Below are positions 9,112-16,206 of a stretch of DNA of 64,000 nucleotides, in pieces. The DNA is from Lachnospiraceae bacterium. GTDB taxonomy: Bacteria; Bacillota; Clostridia; Lachnospirales; Lachnospiraceae. The stretch lies in the NCBI GenBank assembly GCA_025758065.1, contig CP107199.1, forward strand, positions 2,205,501 to 2,269,500. The letters are read 5' to 3'. Under the pieces are notes generated by a model. It made no database searches. It was not told the DNA's origin and saw only the letters and a list, made by a program, of their open reading frames with translations. Each line of letters opens with the position of its first letter. Position 1 is the stretch's first letter. The position numbers and the translations under genes were made by a program.

Positions 9112-9132
9112 GGGTTTTGGGGGAAGAAACTT

Positions 9133-10041
9133 ATGGAAGCGATACTGATGCGGGCCGGTTCTTTTATGGCTGTGATCATCCTGGGGTATGTTCTGAAAAA
9201 AGTAGGATTTTTTAAGGAAGATGATTTTTATGTTATGTCAAAGATCATGGTGAAGATCACACTTCCTGCATCCATCATAGTCAATTTTTCGCAGACGAAA
9301 ATGGAGCCATCCATGTTTTTACTATGCCTGTTAGGTTTTGGCGGGGGTATTTTATATATGGCTCTTGGATGGATCATGGGTGGAAAAGATCCGGATGAAA
9401 AGGGATTTCAGATCCTGAACCTTTCCGGCTACAGCATCGGAAGCTTTACCATGCCATTTACCAGCAGTTTTTTTGGACCTGCCGGCGTAGTTGTTACCAG
9501 TTTGTTTGATACGGGAAATGCCGTGATCGCTTTAGGCGGTTCTTACAGTATTGGTGCTATGGTTAAAAACAGGGAAAAGAAATTTTCATTTATCCCACTG
9601 TGCAAAACACTTCTCTGTTCTGTTCCTTTTGATGCTTATCTTTTTATGTATGTTTTATACTGGCTTCATTTGTCACTGCCGGCACCTGTATTAAACATTG
9701 CACAGCTGGTGGCAAATGCAAATGCTTTTCTCGCCATGCTTATGTTAGGTGTTGGATTTAAGCTGTCAGGAGACCGGACACAGATGAGCAAGATCGTGAA
9801 AATGTTAGGTGTCCGCTATGGAGTGGCTGTTTTAACAGCAGCAGCATTTTACTTTCTGCTTCCTTTTTCACTGGAATACCGTCAGGCTCTGGCAGTGCTT
9901 GTGTTCAGCCCTATTGCTGCAGCAGCGCCTGCATTTACAGCAGACATGAAAGGGGATATTAACCTGGCAAGCGCCGTAAATTCTCTTTCCATCATTATCA
10001 GTATGGTCTGCATTACCTGTGTGCTGATCGCTGTTTTATAG
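9133..10041 (+). CDS. AEC-family (auxin efflux carrier-like) transporter, paralog 1
   Basis: This 302-residue membrane protein starts MEAILMRAGSFMAVIILGYVLKKVGFF and has about 8-10 hydrophobic segments typical of the AEC family, with the glycine- and asparagine-rich central region (LNLSGYSIGSFTMPFTSSFFGPAGVV). AEC members export or import organic acids such as malate or malonate; the substrate here is unknown. The start at 9133 matches the paralog's start; the longer open frame back to 8890 runs through a foldback element and is not protein-like. A close paralog follows 460 bp downstream, with very similar sequence along its full length. Confidence 0.85.
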   Translation: MEAILMRAGSFMAVIILGYVLKKVGFFKEDDFYVMSKIMVKITLPASIIVNFSQTKMEPSMFLLCLLGFGGGILYMALGWIMGGKDPDEKGFQILNLSGYSIGSFTMPFTSSFFGPAGVVVTSLFDTGNAVIALGGSYSIGAMVKNREKKFSFIPLCKTLLCSVPFDAYLFMYVLYWLHLSLPAPVLNIAQLVANANAFLAMLMLGVGFKLSGDRTQMSKIVKMLGVRYGVAVLTAAAFYFLLPFSLEYRQALAVLVFSPIAAAAPAFTADMKGDINLASAVNSLSIIISMVCITCVLIAVL

Positions 10042-10060
10042 AAATGATGGATATAAGTTG

Positions 10061-10197
10061 TAGTTACTGTTCATGCGTTGCATGACCAGCAACGGAATTT
10101 GCCGTGGCTTCGCATTTAAATACGGCAAATTCCCGCTACCACTACGTTATCGTACGGCACTTTCAGTTCCAAAAGTGCCTGCCATGTACAGTAACTA
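10061..10197. repeat. 137-bp cloverleaf-like inverted-repeat element
   Basis: Outer ends TAGTTACTGT (10061-10070) and ACAGTAACTA (10188-10197) pair perfectly. Inside are three separate hairpins: TCATGC-GTT-GCATGA (10071-10085), GGAATTTGCCGT/ACGGCAAATTCC (10094-10133) and GGCACTTT/AAAGTGCC (10156-10179). This is either a MITE-like element or a structured RNA. Confidence 0.7.
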
Positions 10198-10258
10198 TGT
10201 TGTATACAAAATGAACAGCTTGTATGCAAAATAACTTTGAAATAGCGCAGGTTTGTGT

Positions 10259-10447
10259 TATGATGATACCAGGGTCAAAAGGTCTAAAATCCGTTGCAAG
10301 CTTGCTTGCAGGAGGATTTTTGAACTTGGGAGCCGCCCAAAACATGAGTAAGGAGCCATTTTTTGAAGAAAAATGAGCGGATTACGAATGTTTTTAGAAT
10401 TGCGGGAGTGTAAAGCACGTAGCAATTCGGTATCAGAGGGGGCAAAA
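10259..10447 (+). repeat. 189-bp structured direct repeat, copy 1
   Basis: It is the same length as the copy at 11415-11603, with about 8 differences. It has two nested stem regions: AAATCC...GGATTT enclosing TGCAAG-CTTG-CTTGCA, and GAATTGC...GCAATTC enclosing GTGT-AAA-GCAC. It lies 55 bp upstream of the second AEC gene, in a region without a supported protein. Confidence 0.8.
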
Positions 10448-10501
10448 GATCATAAATACAGCCTGTTTAATACAGGTGGGTTATTACGGAGGACAGAAAA
10501 A

Positions 10502-11410
10502 ATGGAAGCGATCCTGATGAAAGCAGCTTCTTTTATTGCAGTTATTATTTTAGGATATGGATTGCGGAAAGCTGGCTTTTTTAAAGAAGAAGATTTTTAT
10601 GTATTGTCAAAGATTGTGCTTAAGATCACACTTCCTGCATCTATCATTGCAAATTTTTCACAGGCTGAGATACAGCCTGCCATGCTTTTGCTGTGTCTTG
10701 TAGGATTTGCAGGCGGCGTGCTTTACATGAGCCTTGGATGGATCCTTGGAGGAAAAGACAGGGATGAAAAGGCATTTCATATCCTGAATATGTCCGGTTA
10801 CAATATTGGAAATTTCACCATGCCATTTACCGCCGGTTTTTTTGGTCCTACAGGTGTAGTCATCACCAGTTTATTTGATACGGGAAACGCGTTTATCTGT
10901 CTGGGAGGTGCTTACAGTGTAGCTTCTATGGCAAAGGATAAAAACAGCAGGTTTTCTGTGGGTCCTATTTTGAAAACACTGATAAAATCCGCGCCATTTG
11001 ATGCATATATCGGTATGCTCATCCTTTCCCTGATCCATGTTTCTCTTCCAGCACCTGCTGTCAGCATTGCACAGCTGATCGGAAATGCCAATGCGTTTAT
11101 GGCGATGTTAATGCTCGGAGTTGGTTTTAAGCTTTCAGGCGATAAAAAGCAGATCGGAAAAATCGGAAAGATCCTTTCCATACGTTATGGTGTGGCAGTG
11201 GTGGCATCATTGATGTTTTATTTTGTTCTTCCCCTTCCATTGGAATACCGTCAGACACTGGCAGTACTGGTGTTCAGCCCTATTGCAGCAGCAGCACCTG
11301 CGTTTACCGGTGATCTGAAAGGGGATATTGGTCTTGCAAGTGCAGTAAACTCTATTTCTATTATTATCAGTATGGTCATGATCACAACGGTACTTATTGT
11401 TGTACTGTAA
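10502..11410 (+). CDS. AEC-family transporter, paralog 2
   Basis: This 302-residue paralog of the gene at 9133-10041 has the same length, the same start context (MEAILMKAASFIAVIILGYGLRKAGFF) and the same ending (SIIISMVMITTVLIVVL). The ATG at 10502 has GGAGGACAG upstream; the open frame back to 10373 is inside the 189-bp repeat and should not be read as protein. The gene is bracketed by two copies of that repeat, and gene plus one repeat form a unit of 1,156 bp. The function is presumed to be organic-anion transport, as for paralog 1, with the substrate unknown. Confidence 0.85.
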   Translation: MEAILMKAASFIAVIILGYGLRKAGFFKEEDFYVLSKIVLKITLPASIIANFSQAEIQPAMLLLCLVGFAGGVLYMSLGWILGGKDRDEKAFHILNMSGYNIGNFTMPFTAGFFGPTGVVITSLFDTGNAFICLGGAYSVASMAKDKNSRFSVGPILKTLIKSAPFDAYIGMLILSLIHVSLPAPAVSIAQLIGNANAFMAMLMLGVGFKLSGDKKQIGKIGKILSIRYGVAVVASLMFYFVLPLPLEYRQTLAVLVFSPIAAAAPAFTGDLKGDIGLASAVNSISIIISMVMITTVLIVVL

Positions 11411-11414
11411 ATAA

Positions 11415-11603
11415 TATGATGATACCAGGGTCAAAAGGTCATAAATCCGATGCAAGCTTGCTTGCAGGAGGATTTTTGAACTTGGGAGCCGCCAAAAACA
11501 TGAGTAAGAAGCCATTTTTTGAAGAAAAATGAGCGGATTACGAATGTTTTTAGAATTGCGAGAGTGCAAAGCACGTAGCAATTCAGTATCAGAGGGGGCA
11601 AAA
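11415..11603 (+). repeat. 189-bp structured direct repeat, copy 2
   Basis: See copy 1 at 10259-10447. In this copy the inner stem reads GTGC-AAA-GCAC where copy 1 reads GTGT-AAA-GCAC, so a G-C pair replaces a U-G pair and pairing is kept. Confidence 0.8.
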
Positions 11604-11756
11604 TACCTTATTGACACTTACATCATAATATATGATGAGAAATAATCCTGCGAAAGCAGAACGGATTTTTGAAGAAAAGAGAATAAACGGGGAAGGAATG
11701 GTTATAATAGGATTATCACCAAAGAGAAAATATTAATACTTATCCTCCCCTTTTTT

Positions 11757-11794
11757 ATACCTTGTCTGTTGACGAAGCGCAGCAGATAAGGTAT
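11757..11794. other. Inverted repeat upstream of the dihydrouridine synthase gene
   Basis: ATACCTTGTCTG and CAGATAAGGTAT pair with a short loop. There is no T-run after it. The rest of 11604-11868 has no gene I can support. Confidence 0.45.
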
Positions 11795-11868
11795 TGTATT
11801 TTCTGGCAAAAACACGGATAATAGACACGAACATAGTACATCATAGTAAATGAGAGGATAAAAGACAT

Positions 11869-12846
11869 ATGAAATTTTATCTGGCTCCCATGGAAGGGAT
11901 CACAGGATACATATACAGACAGGCATATAACAGCTGTTTTAAGCCTATGGACAGGTATTTTACACCATTTCTGGCACCGAAGCATAAAAGCGGTTTCAGC
12001 AGCAAAGAATTAAATGACATCCTTCCGGAGCATAATCAGGGAATGGAGGTCATTCCCCAGATCCTTACATCAGATCCGGAGGATTTTTTAGATACAGCGG
12101 TAAAATTAAAGGAATATGGTTATACAGAGGTTAATCTGAACCTGGGATGCCCTTCAGGTACTGTGGCAGCCAAGGGAAAAGGCGCCGGGTTTTTAAAAGA
12201 TACTGAAAAGCTTGCCAGGTTCTTAGGAGAGGTCAGTGAGGGAATGGAACGGGAAAATCTTCATTTTTCCATCAAGACCCGTGTGGGTGTGGAAAGTGAA
12301 GAAGAGTTTCAGACTCTTTTAGGTCTGTACAACCAGTGCCCATTAACAGAACTTATCATCCACCCAAGAGTATTAAAAGATTTTTATAAATACAATGTGC
12401 GGATGAATGCTTTTAAAGAGGGATTTGAAAAAAGCAGACATTCAGTGTGCTATAATGGGGATATTTTCCGAAGGAAAGACTATGACCGTCTTGTAAAAGA
12501 GTATCCGGATCTGGATAAGATAATGATGGGACGGGGGATCATGATGAACCCATTTTTAATGGAAGAGATCGCTGACGGAACATCCCAGAAAGTATCTGGA
12601 AAAATGTCTGCCGCCAGGAAGGCAGACCGGCTGGAGAAGTTCCACCGTCTGCTCTGTGACGGATATACCCATGTTATGAGCGGAGACAGACCGGTATTGT
12701 TTAAAATGAAAGAACTGTGGGGATTTCTGATCCATTCCTGTCCGGAAGAAGAAAAGCTTATGAAGAAGATACGCAAGGCACAGCACCTTGCAGAATATGA
12801 AGGGGTGGTATCAGAACTGTTCTGCCGCATGAGAGAGCATGAATAA
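11869..12846 (+). CDS. tRNA-dihydrouridine synthase family protein
   Basis: The 325-residue flavoprotein starts MKFYLAPMEGITGYIYRQAY, the FMN-binding beginning typical of Dus enzymes (APMEGVTD-like). The catalytic cysteine is C94 in NLNLGCPSGTVAAKGKGA, and HPRVLKDFY and YNGDIF match conserved FMN-site segments. Dus enzymes reduce specific uridines in tRNA to dihydrouridine using NADPH and FMN. The start is preceded by GAGGATAAAAG. It appears to be a single-gene unit. Which tRNA position it modifies cannot be said. Confidence 0.9.
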   Translation: MKFYLAPMEGITGYIYRQAYNSCFKPMDRYFTPFLAPKHKSGFSSKELNDILPEHNQGMEVIPQILTSDPEDFLDTAVKLKEYGYTEVNLNLGCPSGTVAAKGKGAGFLKDTEKLARFLGEVSEGMERENLHFSIKTRVGVESEEEFQTLLGLYNQCPLTELIIHPRVLKDFYKYNVRMNAFKEGFEKSRHSVCYNGDIFRRKDYDRLVKEYPDLDKIMMGRGIMMNPFLMEEIADGTSQKVSGKMSAARKADRLEKFHRLLCDGYTHVMSGDRPVLFKMKELWGFLIHSCPEEEKLMKKIRKAQHLAEYEGVVSELFCRMREHE

Positions 12847-12908
12847 GATCATGGATAAGAGCATGAATAAGGCTATGAGAAAATTTATTGCCCCATAAAA
12901 TGGAGGGA

Positions 12909-12937
12909 GCCGGCAGAAAAGGGGGGAATCTGCCGGC
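12909..12937. other. Inverted repeat after the dus gene
   Basis: GCCGGCAGA and TCTGCCGGC form a perfect 9-bp stem around an 11-nt purine-rich loop. It lacks a T-tract, so it is a possible but weak terminator. The remaining 12938-13115 bases look like leader sequence for the next gene. Confidence 0.45.
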
Positions 12938-13115
12938 TTAGGTATGAAAAAGTGTCTTCCTGTATGGTAAAAGGTCTCATCAACCTTACAAGTAATAATA
13001 TACAGGTAAATTGTGGACAAAGTTTGAGCAGACGATAAAGAAAAAATAAAATTCCTGAAGGGAAAATAAAGAAATTATGAAAGACTCCGAGGAAAGCGGA
13101 TCAGGAGGTATAAAC

Positions 13116-13619
13116 ATGTATGATAATCTGACAAAAGACGATATTAAAAAAATGCAGGAAGAAATAGAATACCGTAAGCTGGTGGTGCGCAAAGAAGCAT
13201 TGGAAGCAGTAAAGGAGGCAAGAGCCCAGGGGGATTTAAGCGAGAATTTTGAATATAAGGCGGCAAAGCAGGATAAGAACCGTAACGAGAGCCGTATCCG
13301 TTATCTGGAAAAAATGATAAAAACAGCACGTATTGTTTCGGATGAGTCAAAATCAGATGAAGTAGGCCTGGGCGACCGGGTGGAATTATACATTCCGGAA
13401 GATGATGAAACAGAAAGCTATAAATTAGTGACCACAGTCCGGGGAAACTCCATGAAAGGACTTATAAGTATTGATTCTCCTTTAGGAAAGGCAATCAAGG
13501 GCCGCAAAACAGGAGATAAGGTGTATATTAAAGTAAATGACACCTACGGATATGAGGCAGAGATCCGTTCCATCGATAAGACAGCCAAAGAGGAAGAAGA
13601 CCAGTTGCGCAGCTATTAA
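13116..13619 (+). CDS. greA: GreA/GreB-family transcription elongation factor
   Basis: This 167-residue protein has the Gre layout: an N-terminal antiparallel coiled coil (about 1-85) with the acidic tip region ARAQGDLSENFEYKAAKQDKN, and a C-terminal FKBP-like domain with VGLGDRVELYIPEDDE and SIDSPLGKAIKGRKTGDKV. Gre factors enter the RNA polymerase secondary channel and stimulate cleavage of backtracked RNA. The ATG at 13116 has AGGAGG at ideal spacing; the frame runs open to 13077 but that start has no site. It may be a second greA-like paralog rather than the main one. Confidence 0.88.
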   Translation: MYDNLTKDDIKKMQEEIEYRKLVVRKEALEAVKEARAQGDLSENFEYKAAKQDKNRNESRIRYLEKMIKTARIVSDESKSDEVGLGDRVELYIPEDDETESYKLVTTVRGNSMKGLISIDSPLGKAIKGRKTGDKVYIKVNDTYGYEAEIRSIDKTAKEEEDQLRSY

Positions 13620-13624
13620 TTACC

Positions 13625-13645
13625 AGTACAGTTATTTACGAAACG
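13625..13645. repeat. Dispersed short repeat (AGTACAGTTATTTACG family)
   Basis: These 21 bases match the inverse of the left arm of the foldback at 61033-61195 almost exactly. Related copies lie at 56624-56638 and 59004-59031. All are intergenic. Confidence 0.6.
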
Positions 13646-13675
13646 GCGCCTTATCACAGAAAGGCAGGAAATGAT

Positions 13676-14863
13676 ATGGGCAATGATATGGATAAAAAGG
13701 GAATACTGACTGTGCGGATGATGGGAACCATATCAGTGGAATATGAAGGGGAGTTTTTTCCTGTAGGGACTGCTCTTACAGGGAAGATCCTGCAGCTTTT
13801 CCTGATCCTTTTGTATGCAGGAAAGAAGGGAGTGGGCCGGGAAGAGCTGTTAGATGTATTTTACGGAAATGGAGAGTATGCTAATCCATCCGGCAGTTTA
13901 AGGGCAGCAGTTTTCAGGCTGCGCAGATTATTAAAAGAAATGCTGCCGGAGCATGAGTATATCTGCACAGATGGCGGTATTTACCGGTGGGATGAGGGAA
14001 ATGTGACGGTTTCCATTGATGCTAGAAATTTTGAAAAAGCAGCTCAAAGTGCTCTTGCAACAGGAAAAAAAGAGGAACTGTGCCACGCCTGCAGCTTGTA
14101 TTATGGGGAATTCCTTTTCCAGATGACAGGAGAAAAATGGGTCAATGTGATCGGAGTAAAATACCAGGAGCTGTATTTTAAATGCCTGCGCCTGGCAAGC
14201 CGGCTTTTAAAAGCAGACCGGGAATATGACAGGCTTTTAAACTTAAGCGCAGCAGCCAGCAAGCTGTATCCTTATGAGGAATGCCAGATGATGAAGCTGG
14301 ACTGCCTGATCGCTTTAAAACGGTATCAGGAAGCCATGGAAGTTTATAAACAGGTGGTCGTCCAGTATTTTGAAGAACAGGGGCTTCCGCCTTCTGAAAC
14401 CATGCTGCAGCGTTTCCGCCTGATGAGCGGACAGATCAGCTATACTTCAGATATGCTAAAGGACATTGAAAATACCTTAAAAGAGAGGGAAGAAACCCAG
14501 GGACCGTATTACAGTACATATCCTTCATTTATTGACAGTTACCGTCTGGTGAGCCGTATGGCAGAACGCTTTTCCTTTGAATATACATTGTTCTGCATTA
14601 CTCTTGTAGATGGAAAAGGAGCATTGCTGGAAGGCGAAATGGTGCAGACGACATCTGAGATGTTAAAAAATGCCATAGGAGAGAGTCTGCGAAAGGGAGA
14701 TCTGTTTACCTGCTACAGCCCGGTCCAGTACCTGGTCCTGTTAAATGGAGCAGGCCAGGAACATGTCCTGGCCGTGTGTGAACGTGTGGAACGCAGCTTA
14801 AAGCAATGGGAAAATGGAAAAAAGATCAATTTTAGTCATCAGATCCTGGGGTTGGCACCATAG
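13676..14863 (+). CDS. SARP/BTAD-type transcriptional regulator
   Basis: The protein has 395 residues. Residues about 10-100 form an OmpR-like winged helix (the GREELLDVFYGNGEYANPSGSLRAAVFRLRRLLKEM segment). Residues about 115-255 form a TPR-like bacterial transcriptional activation domain with YYGEFLFQM and the ALKRYQEAMEVYKQV helix pair. The last 120 residues are a different globular domain, faintly like a degenerate GGDEF domain, with no catalytic motif. SARP proteins bind direct heptamer repeats spaced about 11 bp ahead of -10 elements. Such repeats stand before both giant surface-protein genes here, so it is a candidate regulator (inference). Its 3' end overlaps the convergent ATPase gene by 25 bp. 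Confidence 0.8.
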   Translation: MGNDMDKKGILTVRMMGTISVEYEGEFFPVGTALTGKILQLFLILLYAGKKGVGREELLDVFYGNGEYANPSGSLRAAVFRLRRLLKEMLPEHEYICTDGGIYRWDEGNVTVSIDARNFEKAAQSALATGKKEELCHACSLYYGEFLFQMTGEKWVNVIGVKYQELYFKCLRLASRLLKADREYDRLLNLSAAASKLYPYEECQMMKLDCLIALKRYQEAMEVYKQVVVQYFEEQGLPPSETMLQRFRLMSGQISYTSDMLKDIENTLKEREETQGPYYSTYPSFIDSYRLVSRMAERFSFEYTLFCITLVDGKGALLEGEMVQTTSEMLKNAIGESLRKGDLFTCYSPVQYLVLLNGAGQEHVLAVCERVERSLKQWENGKKINFSHQILGLAP

Positions 14864-15996
14864 CGTCCTTCCAGATATTGTTTACCATAGGCTTCATCAT
14901 TTCTTGGGATGAGGCCATTTTCTTTTTTATAAGAAGAAAGTGGATAGAGAACAGCATCCGTTCCTTCCGGGCGGCAGCACAGACAGATCTCGTCTCTTCG
15001 CATAACAGACGGATTAAGGATCGCTGTGTTATGACTGGTAAATACTAACTGCGCATGGTGAGGATTTTTCTCATGATCCTGGTACAGAGACAGGATAAAG
15101 CGCAGCAGATGAGGATGGAGCACGTTATCTAAGTCATCGGCTAATAGAAGACTTCCCAGACGCAGGCTTTTTACGACTAACGGGATCAGGGTAAGCAGCT
15201 TTCTGATGCCGGTGGATTCTTCGTTGAAAGAAACAAAAAAGGTATTTCCATCTGCTTTCCCATGGGTCAGGATCAGGGATGGATCATCGAAGCTCTGTTC
15301 TTTTGTAATGGAGTAATCTAAAATATCAATATCCATAGCCTGAAGCAGACGGCAGATGACCTGACGTTCTTCTACTTCAGAGGGCAGATCTGGAGCTTTT
15401 TTATAGTCATGTTCCCGGAAAAACAGAACCTGGCTGAACCATGATGCAGCAGCTTTTGCACATTCAGAGGAAGATTTTGGGTCAAGATAGCGTAAAAGAG
15501 AGACCCCGGCCGGGAGAGTGGAAAAATCCATTTTTCCGGCTTCATTTCCAATATGGAGTTCATTTGCTTTGCGGGCAAAAAGAACACCGGCATCATCAGA
15601 ACCGGGTTTGCCGTAAAACATATTTTCTTCCAGGACAGCGCCTTGTTTTACATCAAGCTGATAACGGAAGAGAAAACCATTTCTGCGAAAAAGCAGGTCA
15701 AAACTTAAAGGAAGCTCTCTGCATGTATGATCCAGACGGCAATAGGAACGGCCGGAAGAGGTGATAAGAGAAAAATCACCTGCAGCCAGACGGCATACAT
15801 TCCAGAGCGCCTCTAATATAGAAGATTTCCCGCAGCCGTTTGGACCATAAAGGGAGATAACAGGGAGAAAAAATTCGCCGTCTCCCTGCGCTGTCAGCAG
15901 AGAAGCTTTGTGTTCATTAATAGGAGCCGGAAAAAAGTCCAGCAATGTTTCATTTTTAAATAATCTGTAATTTCTTAAAACAAACTGATTCAGCAT
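14839..15996 (-). CDS. RloA-like (COG1106-type) AAA/ABC ATPase
   Basis: The 385-residue ATPase has Walker A at GPNGCGKSSILEAL (about residue 55), Walker B in LLADDLDNVLHPHLL (about residue 280) and a following H-loop segment VFTSHNTAIL. The ending KQYLEGRYGANPRI is characteristic of this family. RloA-type and related SMC-like ATPases are often found with nuclease partners such as RloB in restriction or abortive-infection loci. No RloB-like partner is present here. The start at 15996 (MLNQFVLRNYRLF) has GGAGG 5 bp upstream on the minus strand; the longer frame to 16059 lacks one. An ATGTTCT-CTCGAT-AGAACAT hairpin at 16018-16037 lies in its leader. A defence role is only a possibility. Confidence 0.8.
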   Translation of the reverse strand: MLNQFVLRNYRLFKNETLLDFFPAPINEHKASLLTAQGDGEFFLPVISLYGPNGCGKSSILEALWNVCRLAAGDFSLITSSGRSYCRLDHTCRELPLSFDLLFRRNGFLFRYQLDVKQGAVLEENMFYGKPGSDDAGVLFARKANELHIGNEAGKMDFSTLPAGVSLLRYLDPKSSSECAKAAASWFSQVLFFREHDYKKAPDLPSEVEERQVICRLLQAMDIDILDYSITKEQSFDDPSLILTHGKADGNTFFVSFNEESTGIRKLLTLIPLVVKSLRLGSLLLADDLDNVLHPHLLRFILSLYQDHEKNPHHAQLVFTSHNTAILNPSVMRRDEICLCCRPEGTDAVLYPLSSYKKENGLIPRNDEAYGKQYLEGRYGANPRI

Positions 15997-16017
15997 ACAA
16001 ACCTCCAAAATGCCAAG

Positions 16018-16037
16018 ATGTTCTCTCGATAGAACAT
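16018..16037. repeat. Small hairpin of the GATGTTCTCTCG motif family
   Basis: ATGTTCT-CTCGAT-AGAACAT forms a perfect 7-bp stem in the leader of the RloA-like gene. The GATGTTCTCTCG half is shared with elements near 8.9, 9.1, 52.8 and 61.5 kb. Confidence 0.5.
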
Positions 16038-16170
16038 GAAATATGAGAAAAAAACTCATTGAAGCGAATTATAGCATATGTTATAAAAAAGCACAAGAGC
16101 GACTGAGAAAAAAACTCATAGAGTCTGTAAATTATTTGAAAAATTGAAAATTTTTTGAAAATATAAGTTC

Positions 16171-16206
16171 ATATAACGCCTGATATAACGCCATCTCTGC
16201 TATGAT
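16171..16206 (+). promoter_or_regulatory. Promoter of surface protein gene A with direct repeats
   Basis: ATATAACGCC occurs at 16171-16180 and again at 16183-16192. Eight bases later comes TATGAT (16201-16206), preceded by TGC (extended -10). There is no good -35, which suggests an activator-dependent promoter. The layout parallels the promoter at 29512-29545. Confidence 0.55.

Noticed and set aside
8890..9132. N-terminal extension of AEC paralog 1
   Set aside because: It is the foldback element read through; the paralog and the ribosome site support the start at 9133.
10373..10501. N-terminal extension of AEC paralog 2
   Set aside because: It lies in the 189-bp repeat, which recurs at 11415 without a gene in frame.
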